Under the pieces are notes generated by a model that searched no databases, was not told the origin of the DNA, and saw only the letters and a program-made list of their open reading frames with translations. A DNA stretch of 64,000 nt from Candidatus Nitrosopelagicus sp. (lineage in GTDB: Archaea; Thermoproteota; Nitrososphaeria; Nitrososphaerales; Nitrosopumilaceae): positions 65,872 to 129,871 of the forward strand of contig JAOMEP010000001.1 in NCBI GenBank assembly GCA_028345965.1, read 5' to 3'. Below are positions 34,904 to 43,747 of the stretch, in pieces (position 1 is the stretch's first letter; each line of letters starts with the position of its first letter). The position numbers were made by a program, and so were the translations under genes.

Positions 34904-36979
34904 TTATTTTATTGGCTTAAATGACGAAATTAGTGAAGAAGCTTTCTCAATTGCTTTTTTGATATCAGATTCTTTGGCCTTTGCATCAAATGGCAGTTTA
35001 ACGAGTACCCCACCATCTAATATTTTTGCAATTTTATTATAGTCAGTTATGATCTCACTTTTAGCAGTTAATTTATCAAGTCCTATAGAGTTTAATTCTA
35101 ATCCCTGAGAATAATGATCGCCTTCTAAAACATCCATGATTGAATTTTTACCATATTTTTCACTGTCAAGTGTAACAAATCTTGTTAGATCATTACTGTC
35201 AACCATAGAAATGGAGACATCAATTCCCATTTCTTGACCTTTTTTATGTGCAATATCAACGGCTGTTTCTAAAACTTTATTCAAAATTTCTTTTCCTTCT
35301 TTGTCTTCATTATGTCCAAGTATTTTATGTACTGCTTCTTTTAGTCCAACAAAATTTAGAACTATGGATGTGTTATTTTTTTGCATGAATTGTGTTTTTT
35401 CCGCTAAGATTGGATTTACGCCACGTCTAATTAGATCTGATACATCTTTTTTGCGAGTTGCCATTGCAGCAATTGCAGGTTTCATTAATAAAACAAGTCT
35501 AGCTCTAAAGTAAGTTTCATCCTTACTGGATTCTAATGCTAAACGCGGAAGGTTAATTGTTAATGATCCTAGTTTAATCGATGGTTCAGGAGTTTTGTTT
35601 AAATTTTTAATTGCATTAGTTGAACACGTGCCTTTTGAGAATGTTATATTGCCACCCAATGACACAGTTTGTGCAAGTATTTGAGAATGATCAATAACTT
35701 TTCCTTTTTCATAATCAATAACTAAACCGATTTTTGGTGCAGGAGTGGATTTAACAAAAGTATTGTATGCTGAAAAAATTGTATTGATTAATTTTTTATC
35801 ACCTGAAAGTGGTATTCTAAAGGACAATACAGTTGGTGATTTATCCAGACTAGTAGATGTAGAGGACATTGTGAAAACATCAACAAGCATTTTTTCAACG
35901 TCATCAGTACTCTTTGAGAACTTTCCTAGTACGGTAGTTAGATCATCAATTACTATTTCTTGTGATGATTCCTTTGATACTAAATTAAAGATCATCGGTA
36001 GTAATTTTCTTAGATCATCAAGTGTTTTTGGTGAAGAAACTCGTGTAACATCAGGACATTTACCCTTTAGATCAATTCCATCATCAATTAGTTCTTTAAG
36101 ATTTAGAAATATGGTATCAGGAATTAATGACCATAAACCAAGATTGGAAATATGTAATTCTCCAGATAAATGAGAATCAGCTATATCTTTTGGTAGTGTA
36201 TTTGTGAGTAAATATTCAGCCAGAGTGTTTTTTCCACTAGTGAAAAGTACATCTTCAACACCATTTCGAATATTTTCAACATTAGTGAACATTTCTTGAA
36301 CCTCAAATACAGGCATGCCAAGTCTTGCCAGTTTATTTCTATATTCTTCATGGCCATGCTCTAATAGTACATTATTTACCATTTCACGAATTAATGAACC
36401 AGTAAGATATGTAGTTTGGAATTTGTATATTCTATTTTCTACTTCTTCGGTAATTTTTTGTGATAATTCAAGTGGGAGACTTCCCTCTCGAACTAGTGAT
36501 TGAATTATTTTATCAGAATTGAACTCTTCAATTGAATCATGTGATGTACGAACATACATTTTTCCACTCTCAATAATAGAACGTTCTTCGATTTGTCTTG
36601 CTAGACTGAGTACTAACTTTCCTAGATTTGTTATAGTGTAACGTCTTTCAGACTTGTTTAATGCAACAAGAGACTGTCGAAGTAGTTTTCTTAGATGATA
36701 AGCAAATTTTCCACTTTCCTTTTTTGATTTAAAGCCTGCCAGAGATTTTAGCTCAGAATAGGTCAAAGGACCTTTAGAGTTTAAGATTCTTAAAATATCG
36801 ATTCTATTTGGGCTAGCCATAACAGAGAAGATCATTCTAACACGTTTCGATGTAGATTGTAAACGTCCATCTCCTGAAGAACCATCATCTATTTCTAGAT
36901 CTAGATCATCATCGTCATCGACACCAGCATCGACATCCATATCTAATTCTTCTTCAAAATCTGCGTCCTGCTTCCCCAT
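34904..36979 (-). CDS. Winged-helix, ATP-cone and NrdD-like fusion; putative ribonucleotide reductase regulator
   Basis: 691 residues in four parts: an acidic tail (1-40), an ArsR-like winged helix (about 45-130; SPNRIDILRIL, GKFAYHLRKLL), an ATP-cone (about 140-225; EFNSDKIIQSL) and a long part resembling class III reductase NrdD (about 230-690; GSLTINLPRLALES, FVTLDSEKYGK). The NrdD signature end, a Cys4 zinc site and a glycyl-radical loop, is absent, as the protein stops shortly after LDGGVLVKLPF. So catalysis is unlikely. With its DNA-binding head and nucleotide-binding cone it looks like an NrdR-type sensor built on a dead reductase, and nrdJ is next. Function is inference; domains are seen. 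Confidence 0.75.
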   Translation of the reverse strand: MGKQDADFEEELDMDVDAGVDDDDDLDLEIDDGSSGDGRLQSTSKRVRMIFSVMASPNRIDILRILNSKGPLTYSELKSLAGFKSKKESGKFAYHLRKLLRQSLVALNKSERRYTITNLGKLVLSLARQIEERSIIESGKMYVRTSHDSIEEFNSDKIIQSLVREGSLPLELSQKITEEVENRIYKFQTTYLTGSLIREMVNNVLLEHGHEEYRNKLARLGMPVFEVQEMFTNVENIRNGVEDVLFTSGKNTLAEYLLTNTLPKDIADSHLSGELHISNLGLWSLIPDTIFLNLKELIDDGIDLKGKCPDVTRVSSPKTLDDLRKLLPMIFNLVSKESSQEIVIDDLTTVLGKFSKSTDDVEKMLVDVFTMSSTSTSLDKSPTVLSFRIPLSGDKKLINTIFSAYNTFVKSTPAPKIGLVIDYEKGKVIDHSQILAQTVSLGGNITFSKGTCSTNAIKNLNKTPEPSIKLGSLTINLPRLALESSKDETYFRARLVLLMKPAIAAMATRKKDVSDLIRRGVNPILAEKTQFMQKNNTSIVLNFVGLKEAVHKILGHNEDKEGKEILNKVLETAVDIAHKKGQEMGIDVSISMVDSNDLTRFVTLDSEKYGKNSIMDVLEGDHYSQGLELNSIGLDKLTAKSEIITDYNKIAKILDGGVLVKLPFDAKAKESDIKKAIEKASSLISSFKPIK

Positions 36980-37042
36980 TGAATTTGTAAAGAAGAAATT
37001 AGGTATTAAGGCTTGTTGTCACTAGTACATCGGACAAAAAGA

Positions 37043-37204
37043 TCATTTCTCTTCAACATCTAAAGAAAATTCTGACGTCGACAGAGTTTGATTACATGAT
37101 GGACACTTGTTATTGTAATGTTTTAGAACATCTTTGACAGACTTCAACATTTTCATTGTAGAGATTTTTTCTCCACATTTTCCACAAACAACTTCTACTG
37201 ACAT
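37043..37204 (-). CDS. Small two-CxxC zinc-ribbon protein
   Basis: 53 residues starting MSVEVVCGKCGEK, with a second pair CPSC near 34-37 and an acidic end. The four cysteines form a zinc ribbon. It lies between the regulator and the DUF35 gene, each with more than 60 bp spacing. No function can be assigned; such micro-proteins are frequent in thaumarchaea. Confidence 0.65.
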   Translation of the reverse strand: MSVEVVCGKCGEKISTMKMLKSVKDVLKHYNNKCPSCNQTLSTSEFSLDVEEK

Positions 37205-37273
37205 AGTAGATCAAGTTTTAGATGGCAATTAAAAATTGTGAAAATTTTTTTTAATAAATTCAATAAAAATGAT

Positions 37274-37660
37274 TTACAGTTTTTCTAAGACAATCCCACG
37301 TTCGTCAAATCCCGTAATTTTGACAGGAGTCTCAATTGGTAAATCTTCAGGAGTTGGTATTTTGCCCAGAAAGCCAGATACTCTTATGCCTGAATCATCT
37401 AATTCCATTACAACCCAAGCATATGGAGCCAATTCCTCAAATCCTGCTGGAGGGACGGTCATGATAGTATATGTGACAACTTTTCCGGTTCCTTTTAGAA
37501 TAGTATCTTCAAATTCTTTGCTTCCGCATGATCTACAATAATAAACAGTTGCCAAAAGTATCTCACTGCATTTAGTACATTTTCTAGCTAAAATATTACC
37601 AGCCTTTGCTGCTTCTATGAATTCAGGTTTTGCAGACAATTTACACACTTTCAAACACAT
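37274..37660 (-). CDS. DUF35 OB-fold zinc protein, thiolase partner
   Basis: A rubredoxin-like zinc finger (CTKC ... CRSC) followed by an OB-fold with GTGKVVTYTIMTVPPAGFE and YAWVVMELDDSGIRVSGFL. DUF35 proteins pair with thiolase-like enzymes and bind acyl-CoA; here the thiolase gene overlaps by 20 bp. The start is uncertain: ATG 37660, or TTG 37639 just past the thiolase stop, which would begin the protein at SAKPEFIEAAKAG. Confidence 0.83.
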   Translation of the reverse strand: MCLKVCKLSAKPEFIEAAKAGNILARKCTKCSEILLATVYYCRSCGSKEFEDTILKGTGKVVTYTIMTVPPAGFEELAPYAWVVMELDDSGIRVSGFLGKIPTPEDLPIETPVKITGFDERGIVLEKL

Positions 37661-38801
37661 GAACTGCACAACTTGCTCCAGTTGCACCAAAGTTTTGTGT
37701 CAATCCAATTTTTGCATCGTTAACGGTTCGTTCACCAGATTTTCCTGTTAATTGTTCATATACTTCAACAACTTGTCCAACACCGGTTGCACCTATTGGA
37801 TGTCCTTTTGATTTCAAGCCACCAGAGGGATTAATAGAAATTGAACCGTTTAGTTTAGTCTCACCGTTTCTTGCAGCAGTTGCACCTGTACCTTTTTCAA
37901 AGAAACCCAAGTCTTCACTGTCAACTACTTCTGCAACTGTAAAGCAATCATGAACTTCAGCAAAGTCAACATCCTTTGCAGTAATTCCAGCCATTTTGTA
38001 TGCAGCTGCTGCTGCAATCTTAGTACTTGGTATAGTTGTTAATTGTTCACGTCCTTGTAATGCTGCAGGAGAACCTCCACGACCAGAACCAATTACTTTG
38101 ACATAATCTTTTGAATGCTCTTTAGCAAATTTTTCATTACATAAAATAACAGAACTTGCCCCATCAGAAAATGGACAGCAATCATATAATTTTAAAGGAC
38201 TTGCAACTACTGCAGAGTTCATTACATCATCAATACTAATTTTTTTTCTCAAGTGTGCTTTAGGATTTAATACACCATTTTCGTGATTTTTTACCGCAAC
38301 GCTTGCAAGATCTTCTTCAGTTGCATTAAATTCATGTAAATATGCACGTGCCATCGATGCAAACAAACCAGGAAATGATGCACCTGCTTGACCTTCATAA
38401 AAGAAATCAGAACAATAAGAAAAGTAAGTTGTCGTCCAGTCAGTACCTGTGTGGGTAACTTTTTCAGTTCCTGTAACTAGTACTGCATCATAAAATCCTG
38501 CTGCAACATTTGCAAATGCTTCTCTAAAAGAAACAGAACCACTGCCACATGCAGATTCAATTGATAATGATGGACATTCAGAAATTCCTAGATTACTCAT
38601 AACTACTGGGCCTAAGTGAACCTGTTTGTCTGCTACACCAAATACATTAGAAATGTAACCTGCTTCAATCTCTTTAGGTTCAATTCCTGCACTTTCAATT
38701 GCACCAACAGATGCTTGTAAAGTGATATCAGATATACTATCATCGAGTTTACCATATTTTGTACTACCTCCACCTAAAACACAAACGCTTTCTCTTTCCA
38801 C
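37641..38801 (-). CDS. Thiolase-family acyl-CoA acetyltransferase (SCP-x/archaeal type)
   Basis: 386 residues with the nucleophile Cys85 in IESACGSGSVSF, HDCFTVAEV and the C-terminal SGGLKSKGHPIGATG. The GHPIGATG end and loss of the second catalytic cysteine fit the SCP-x-like archaeal thiolases that work with a DUF35 protein. In thaumarchaea such an enzyme would cleave acetoacetyl-CoA to two acetyl-CoA, the closing step of the 3HP/4HB cycle. Starts at GTG 38801. Confidence 0.87.
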   Translation of the reverse strand: MERESVCVLGGGSTKYGKLDDSISDITLQASVGAIESAGIEPKEIEAGYISNVFGVADKQVHLGPVVMSNLGISECPSLSIESACGSGSVSFREAFANVAAGFYDAVLVTGTEKVTHTGTDWTTTYFSYCSDFFYEGQAGASFPGLFASMARAYLHEFNATEEDLASVAVKNHENGVLNPKAHLRKKISIDDVMNSAVVASPLKLYDCCPFSDGASSVILCNEKFAKEHSKDYVKVIGSGRGGSPAALQGREQLTTIPSTKIAAAAAYKMAGITAKDVDFAEVHDCFTVAEVVDSEDLGFFEKGTGATAARNGETKLNGSISINPSGGLKSKGHPIGATGVGQVVEVYEQLTGKSGERTVNDAKIGLTQNFGATGASCAVHVFESV

Positions 38802-38873
38802 GAAAAATTGCTGACCTAGTCCCTATAAAAATTGATCAAGTAATTTCATAAACTTGAATCAATCTTAAATGAT

Positions 38874-39314
38874 GTGAGAAAAAAGATCCAAGTTACTGTT
38901 ACAAAATCAGAAAAACGAAATGTAACAAAGTCAACAAAAAAAATTATAGAAAATTTCAAGATAGAAATTGATCAATACTATGATGAAAAGGGATTTGTTT
39001 CATTTTCAGCAAAGAGTAAAAAATATACAATTTTAGGAACAAATTCACCAAAAGAAGGCATTTGTGAATGTCCAGAGTGTCACAAAGGACAGTTATCAGT
39101 AATCAAATCAAATACAACAAAGAAACGATTCATTGGATGTACGAATTATCAAAATGGTTGTAATGCATCAGCACCGCTTTTACAAAAAGCAATGCTAAAG
39201 GTTCTAAAAACTAAATGTCCAGAATGTCAATGGCCTACTGTAATTTTTAGATATACAAGAAAACAAGAGTGGAGAAGACAGTGCGCCAATATGAAATGTA
39301 AAACTAGATCTTAA
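38874..39314 (+). CDS. Free-standing topoisomerase-type zinc-finger protein
   Basis: 146 residues. After a basic ~60-residue head come two C4 zinc fingers of the kind found at the C-terminus of topoisomerase IA: CECPECHKGQL ... RFIGCTNYQNGC and CPECQWPTVIF ... QCANMKC. No topoisomerase catalytic domain is attached. It starts at GTG 38874, diverging from the thiolase gene. Probably a nucleic-acid-binding accessory protein; the role is unknown. Confidence 0.7.
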   Translation: MRKKIQVTVTKSEKRNVTKSTKKIIENFKIEIDQYYDEKGFVSFSAKSKKYTILGTNSPKEGICECPECHKGQLSVIKSNTTKKRFIGCTNYQNGCNASAPLLQKAMLKVLKTKCPECQWPTVIFRYTRKQEWRRQCANMKCKTRS

Positions 39315-40113
39315 AATCAGAATAAATGTCTGTTCTTCGATTCTTTAGTAGTGGAAGTTTCTTTCTAATTTCATGAACTTTATCTAAAGAGATGTTAACA
39401 TAACCAATTCCTTGTCGCTTTTTCATATCTAGTAAGATACGACCATAAGGATCAACTGCTAAACTTCTTCCAGAATATACATGACCTAAATGGTCTGGTG
39501 CTATCACATAACATCCATTTTCAATTGCGCGTGATTTGTTTAATGTTAACCAATGTTCTTCTTTCATAGGACCATCCACCCATGCAGATGGTACAACTAA
39601 AATTTCTGTACCTGATGATGCCAATGTTCTTGACATTTCAGGGAATCGTAAATCATAACAGATTAGCATTCCCATTTTTCCAACAGAAGTTTTTGTTGGT
39701 AATGGAATTTCTGTACCTGATGACATTTTATCAGATTCTTTAAAGCCTAAAGCATCGTAAAGATGGATTTTTCTGTATTTTCCAGTAACTTCTCCTTTTT
39801 TATTTATGATAAATGATGTATCGTACACGCGGTCTTTTTTTCTACTCTTCTCATACATTGTACCAACTATACCAATTGAGTTATCTTTTGCAGATTCTGC
39901 AACAGCAGATACAAATTCACCGTTAATTGTTTCAGCCTCTTGTGCAACTTGTCTTGCTGTTTGTTTTGATGTAGTGTAAAACATCATGTATTCAGGAAAG
40001 GTGCACATGTCAGCACCATTTTTTGCTGCTTGTTTTATGTAATCTAAAATTTTTGAAAGATTTTTTTCTTTTTCAGTTGATGCTTTGAATTGAACTAATG
40101 CAATTTTTGACAT
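39304..40113 (-). CDS. Carbon-nitrogen hydrolase (nitrilase superfamily, omega-amidase/Nit-like)
   Basis: 269 residues with the full catalytic triad: Glu41 in TFPEYMM, Lys115 in KYRKIHLYD and Cys152 in MLICYDLRFPE. The sequence around the cysteine and RAIENGCYVIAP fit the Nit1/Nit2 branch, which hydrolyses amides of dicarboxylates or deaminated glutathione. It overlaps the zinc-finger gene by 11 bp tail to tail. Confidence 0.87.
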   Translation of the reverse strand: MSKIALVQFKASTEKEKNLSKILDYIKQAAKNGADMCTFPEYMMFYTTSKQTARQVAQEAETINGEFVSAVAESAKDNSIGIVGTMYEKSRKKDRVYDTSFIINKKGEVTGKYRKIHLYDALGFKESDKMSSGTEIPLPTKTSVGKMGMLICYDLRFPEMSRTLASSGTEILVVPSAWVDGPMKEEHWLTLNKSRAIENGCYVIAPDHLGHVYSGRSLAVDPYGRILLDMKKRQGIGYVNISLDKVHEIRKKLPLLKNRRTDIYSDFKI

Positions 40114-40148
40114 GATTAATCTAAAGATTATGAAAATAAAAAGATAGT

Positions 40149-40325
40149 TTAGAGTTGATCTCCTGCAAGAAACCAGTTCTCTTTTGGGTTTTCGTCAAAG
40201 ACTATAATCACATGTTCTTTCTTTGTTTTTAGAATCTCAACTGCAGATTCAGTGACAGCCTTTGCAAATTCCTGTTTTTGTTCTTCGGAACGTCCAGGAT
40301 ATAGTGATACGTGTACGTATGGCAT
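40149..40325 (-). CDS. 4-oxalocrotonate tautomerase-like small protein
   Basis: 58 residues starting MPYVHVSLYPGRSEEQKQEFA, with the catalytic N-terminal proline exposed after Met removal and the C-terminal hydrophobic strand VIVVFDENPKENW, the tautomerase signature. Family members work on keto-enol pairs as hexamers of such short chains. Substrate unknown; it neighbours the nitrilase in the same direction, 35 bp upstream. Confidence 0.8.
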   Translation of the reverse strand: MPYVHVSLYPGRSEEQKQEFAKAVTESAVEILKTKKEHVIIVFDENPKENWFLAGDQL

Positions 40326-40363
40326 GAATTGGAATTGTAAGAGAGATAATTTAATTGATTAAA

Positions 40364-41131
40364 TTAACGCCAGTCGTCTCTATACCCATACCTAGAACCA
40401 TAAGTCTCAGAATGGTTTGTCTTTTTATAGAAATATCCAACTCCTAGTCCTAAAAAGAATCCACCAATGTGCGCCAAAAATGCAACACCACCACCTGCAA
40501 CACCAAAGCCTCCTATGAAGAATGGTAATAGATTTTGAAAGATTAACCAGAACGGTAAGAAAAACTTTGCAGGAATATGCATCATGCGCCAGAAAAATCC
40601 TAACATTACAAACGTCATGACCTTTGCACGTGGGAACATTACAAGATATGCGCCTAAAATTCCAGCTATAGCTCCTGATGCACCAACTGCAGGAATTCCA
40701 CTACCTGCATCACCATAAATGTGAATTAATCCCGCGCCGACTCCCCACATCAAATAAATTCCAATGTACTTTACTCGACCAAATTTGGCTTCAATATTAT
40801 CACCAAAGATCCACAAAAACAACATGTTTCCTCCAAGATGCATTATTCCTCCATGCATGAACGTTGACGTAATCAAAGTCAGTTCAGGAATCGCAGGGCA
40901 ATTAATAATTTCAGCGCCGGTATTGATTCCATCAATCTGACCTGTAACACATCCAGGAACAGCACCCCATGTCAAAAACATGTTCATTGCTTCACGGTTT
41001 GAAAATTCAATGAATTGACCAGTTATTGTGACCTCAATTCCAAATACTATGACATTGATAATGATAAGTGCAATTGTTAGTTTTGGTTTAAATCCTGGCG
41101 GATGTGGATTTTCATCTCTTAATGGAAGCAT
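40364..41131 (-). CDS. Rhomboid-family intramembrane serine protease
   Basis: 255 residues, six to seven membrane helices. The catalytic serine is in VGASGAIAG (Ser152) and the histidine in AHIGGFFLG (His221); FMHGGIMHLGGNMLFLW is the usual rhomboid loop. Should cleave membrane proteins within the bilayer. It borders a secreted, copper-associated protein gene cluster. An insert of about 20 residues with two cysteines (CVTGQIDGINTGAEIINC) lies in the first outer loop. Confidence 0.9.
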   Translation of the reverse strand: MLPLRDENPHPPGFKPKLTIALIIINVIVFGIEVTITGQFIEFSNREAMNMFLTWGAVPGCVTGQIDGINTGAEIINCPAIPELTLITSTFMHGGIMHLGGNMLFLWIFGDNIEAKFGRVKYIGIYLMWGVGAGLIHIYGDAGSGIPAVGASGAIAGILGAYLVMFPRAKVMTFVMLGFFWRMMHIPAKFFLPFWLIFQNLLPFFIGGFGVAGGGVAFLAHIGGFFLGLGVGYFYKKTNHSETYGSRYGYRDDWR

Positions 41132-41178
41132 GAATCAATCAAAGTTTGTTTGGTTTGTATAAGAATTTTCAGGTAAGT

Positions 41179-42834
41179 CTAAACTGAGATAATTCCTTCT
41201 TTAACTAGGAATTGAATTCCAGATGCAAATGTGTTATCATCAATTTCACCATTAGCCCACCATGCTGCATTATTTCTTACCCAATCAGGAATAGTTGCAT
41301 TATCATTTTGTGCACCACTAGATGTAGTTGGTACCGAGATAATTCCTTGTTTTATCATAAACTCAATTCCAGATGCAAATGTGTTATCATCAATTTCACC
41401 ATCAGACCACCACTTTGCATTGTTTTTCACCCAATCAGGAATACTAACAGATTGTTGTGTTGATGGAGTTGGTACAAATGAACTACTAGTAGATACTCCT
41501 ACCTCAAACATTTGAGATGACTGGAAAAATTCATCATAGTTAGAGAAACCTTCACCGGTTAATACCAAATTCAAGGTGTACATATCATCATCAGGTATGG
41601 TTATCATATGAGTAGCAATTCCTTCTACTGACTTTGTTCCTACAAATAGCTCAGGATTGTCACCGGTAACCAAATTGAATTGTTCACCTTGTGGATTTAC
41701 CAAACCAAATGCATAGATTACATCTTTTACTAAACCATTATTATTATCAAAGAATGAAAACTCAAATGGAATTTCATCTCCTGCGCCATATTTAGAATCC
41801 CAAGCTATGATTGCTTTGTAACCATTATCAAATCTCATGTCAAACGAATTTTTCTCAACAGTTCCTTCGGGAACTAATTCAAAACTCATCGATTTAGATG
41901 AATAGTGAGATTCTCCTAAGAGTTCATTAATTCTTTGTAATTCAGTTCCTGTAACTAAAAAGTGAACAATATTTTCAGTCTCTGATGAATATGGATCCAT
42001 TACTAGAACTCTTTGATCAACTTCAACACCATCTACATAACCCTTGAATGATGTTTCAGGGTTGTATGGATCAAATGATTTAGGTACACGAATCTCTTCA
42101 TGAACCATTTGAACTAGTTCAATATATTCAGGATCCCAATCAAAAGGCATGTCAAATGATATTGCATTATTACCTTGATTAAATGAAAAATTTTCTACAT
42201 CATCATAATAGGTTTTCACTGTGACAGGAACTTCTGCAGCTTCTGCAGTTTTAATAAAGAAACTTTGGTCTTGTGCAACACTAACAAATGTATCAAAGTT
42301 TAGTGGTTGTGCAACTAATGATCTAGGACTAGTTGCCCCTTCAATTGATACTTTGACATTGTATAATCCACCTTTTTCAAAGATTGGTCCATCAATGAGT
42401 GGGCGACCGTCACCTCTTGCAAATAATCCACCTGCGGTTCCATGTACCTCACCATAATATTCGGTACATTTCCAAGGCTTTGCTTCGTAACAATCACCTT
42501 TTGGTCTAACCTCTACATTTAGTTCACCATCATCATCATAGAAATAATTTCTAGCTAAAAGATCACCGCTTCTCCAAACTTCAACACGATATGTTACTTG
42601 TTCCAAGTTTTCATCAGTTAACATATCATAGAAACGAATTGCGATATTTGCTGAATCAACTTCACCTGCGGTCATATCAGCAGGATCTAATTGTGTGAAA
42701 ATTGTAACCTCCATACCTTCAAAACTAATTGGAGGGGCAGCGTCACCACCTAAACCATGACCAAAAGCATCTTCACTTAGAAATGGTAAAGTTACACAGA
42801 CAGCTGCAATGAGTAAGAAACTTTTGTAGTACAA
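41179..42834 (-). CDS. Secreted protein with two C-terminal tryptophan-rich repeats and a predicted mature N-terminal His
   Basis: 551 residues. A signal peptide ends in DAFG, and the mature chain would begin HGLGGD. Residues ~30-430 look like beta-sandwich domains of unknown type. The end holds two ~50-residue repeats of the pattern PDWVKNNAKWWSDGEIDDNTF...GI..., offset by 150 bp in the DNA. It is a paralogue of the protein at 48959-50530: same start (GHG...), same body motifs (TGPIFDKGG/GPIFEKGG) and same repeats. Start is TTG 42834. Location is extracellular; function unknown, possibly copper-related from context. Confidence 0.72.
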   Translation of the reverse strand: MYYKSFLLIAAVCVTLPFLSEDAFGHGLGGDAAPPISFEGMEVTIFTQLDPADMTAGEVDSANIAIRFYDMLTDENLEQVTYRVEVWRSGDLLARNYFYDDDGELNVEVRPKGDCYEAKPWKCTEYYGEVHGTAGGLFARGDGRPLIDGPIFEKGGLYNVKVSIEGATSPRSLVAQPLNFDTFVSVAQDQSFFIKTAEAAEVPVTVKTYYDDVENFSFNQGNNAISFDMPFDWDPEYIELVQMVHEEIRVPKSFDPYNPETSFKGYVDGVEVDQRVLVMDPYSSETENIVHFLVTGTELQRINELLGESHYSSKSMSFELVPEGTVEKNSFDMRFDNGYKAIIAWDSKYGAGDEIPFEFSFFDNNNGLVKDVIYAFGLVNPQGEQFNLVTGDNPELFVGTKSVEGIATHMITIPDDDMYTLNLVLTGEGFSNYDEFFQSSQMFEVGVSTSSSFVPTPSTQQSVSIPDWVKNNAKWWSDGEIDDNTFASGIEFMIKQGIISVPTTSSGAQNDNATIPDWVRNNAAWWANGEIDDNTFASGIQFLVKEGIISV

Positions 42835-42893
42835 TTACCATTTTTTGCCTTGAATCACCTATTAATGATTCGATGAATTTCAATAATTATCAC

Positions 42894-42910
42894 GAGATCA
42901 TTTTTATTAT
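42894..42910 (+). promoter_or_regulatory. Shared promoter element, copy 1
   Basis: GAGATCATTTTTATTAT occurs here and again at 44474-44490. In both cases the AT-rich part is centred ~25 bp before an ATG that starts a signal peptide. It combines a TATA-like box with a fixed upstream GAGATCA. Confidence 0.55.
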
Positions 42911-42929
42911 ATTCAGATGGATTTTCACT

Positions 42930-43745
42930 ATGAAATACCTTCTAGGATTAATGTTAATTCCTTTATTGTTAGCACCAGCCTTTGCAGAGAGTCCAGAAGA
43001 TTATGAGCAAATTTTACCATCAGAAAATGGAACACTCAACATTGGATTAACAGTTGATCCACCAGCAAAAGCAAATGAAGTTTCAAAACTACACATTGGA
43101 TGGATGAAACCAGGATTCAACAAAATTCAAGAACATATTGATTATAGAATTACAGTTATCAAAGATGGTCAAAATACATTTGGGCCAATTCCACTTACAC
43201 ACACATCTATCGGTACAGTAAAAATTCCGGTAGAGTTTACATCAAACGGTGAACACCAGATTAAAGTAGAGATGGAGGGAATTTTGTTCCAACCAATTCC
43301 ATTAGAGACAACATACTTTACAATTGAGGTTGGAGGAGAACAACCAATACAAGAAAACAATGAAGAAGGTGGCGGATGTTTAATCGCAACTGCAGCATTT
43401 GGTTCTGAAATGGCACCACAAGTTCAATTCCTAAGAGAAATTAGAGATAACACTGTAATGACAACACAATCCGGTACAGCATTCATGACAGGATTCAACC
43501 AATTCTACTATTCTTTCTCACCAGCAGTTGCTGACTATGAAAGAGAAAATCCAGTCTTCAAAGAAGCAGTCAAAGTTACACTAACTCCAATGTTAACATC
43601 ACTAACACTACTCAACTATGTTGAAGTTGACACTGAAGAAGAAATGTTAGGATATGGAATTAGTATAATCCTACTCAACATCGGAATGTACTTTGTAGCA
43701 CCGGCAGCAGCAATCGTTGTAATCAAAAAGAAACTTAGAAAATAA
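42930..43745 (+). CDS. Secreted, membrane-anchored protein with a CFI-box-like domain
   Basis: 272 residues from ATG 42930: signal peptide MKYLLGLMLIPLLLAPAFA, a beta-sandwich domain (to ~140), then a GGGCLIATAAFGSEMAPQVQFLREIRD segment, the short helical CFI(L)ATAA(F/Y)GS domain often found at protein ends, and a final membrane helix with a KKKLRK tail. A start at 42873 would be longer, but the shared promoter element lies inside that extension, so 42930 is preferred. The function of CFI-box proteins is not known to me. Confidence 0.72.
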   Translation: MKYLLGLMLIPLLLAPAFAESPEDYEQILPSENGTLNIGLTVDPPAKANEVSKLHIGWMKPGFNKIQEHIDYRITVIKDGQNTFGPIPLTHTSIGTVKIPVEFTSNGEHQIKVEMEGILFQPIPLETTYFTIEVGGEQPIQENNEEGGGCLIATAAFGSEMAPQVQFLREIRDNTVMTTQSGTAFMTGFNQFYYSFSPAVADYERENPVFKEAVKVTLTPMLTSLTLLNYVEVDTEEEMLGYGISIILLNIGMYFVAPAAAIVVIKKKLRK

Positions 43746-43747
43746 AA

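Noticed and set aside
41180-41440. CRISPR-like direct repeats
   Set aside because: Only two copies, inside a coding frame, with a 150-bp period equal to a whole number of codons; they are protein repeats.
41212-41515. Open frames on the plus strand opposite the repeat-containing end of the secreted protein
   Set aside because: They mirror the tandem repeats of the minus-strand gene and have no protein-like features; the minus-strand gene has a signal peptide and a paralogue.
42873-42929. Upstream start for the CFI-box protein
   Set aside because: The extension contains the shared promoter element and would bury a clear signal peptide beginning at ATG 42930.
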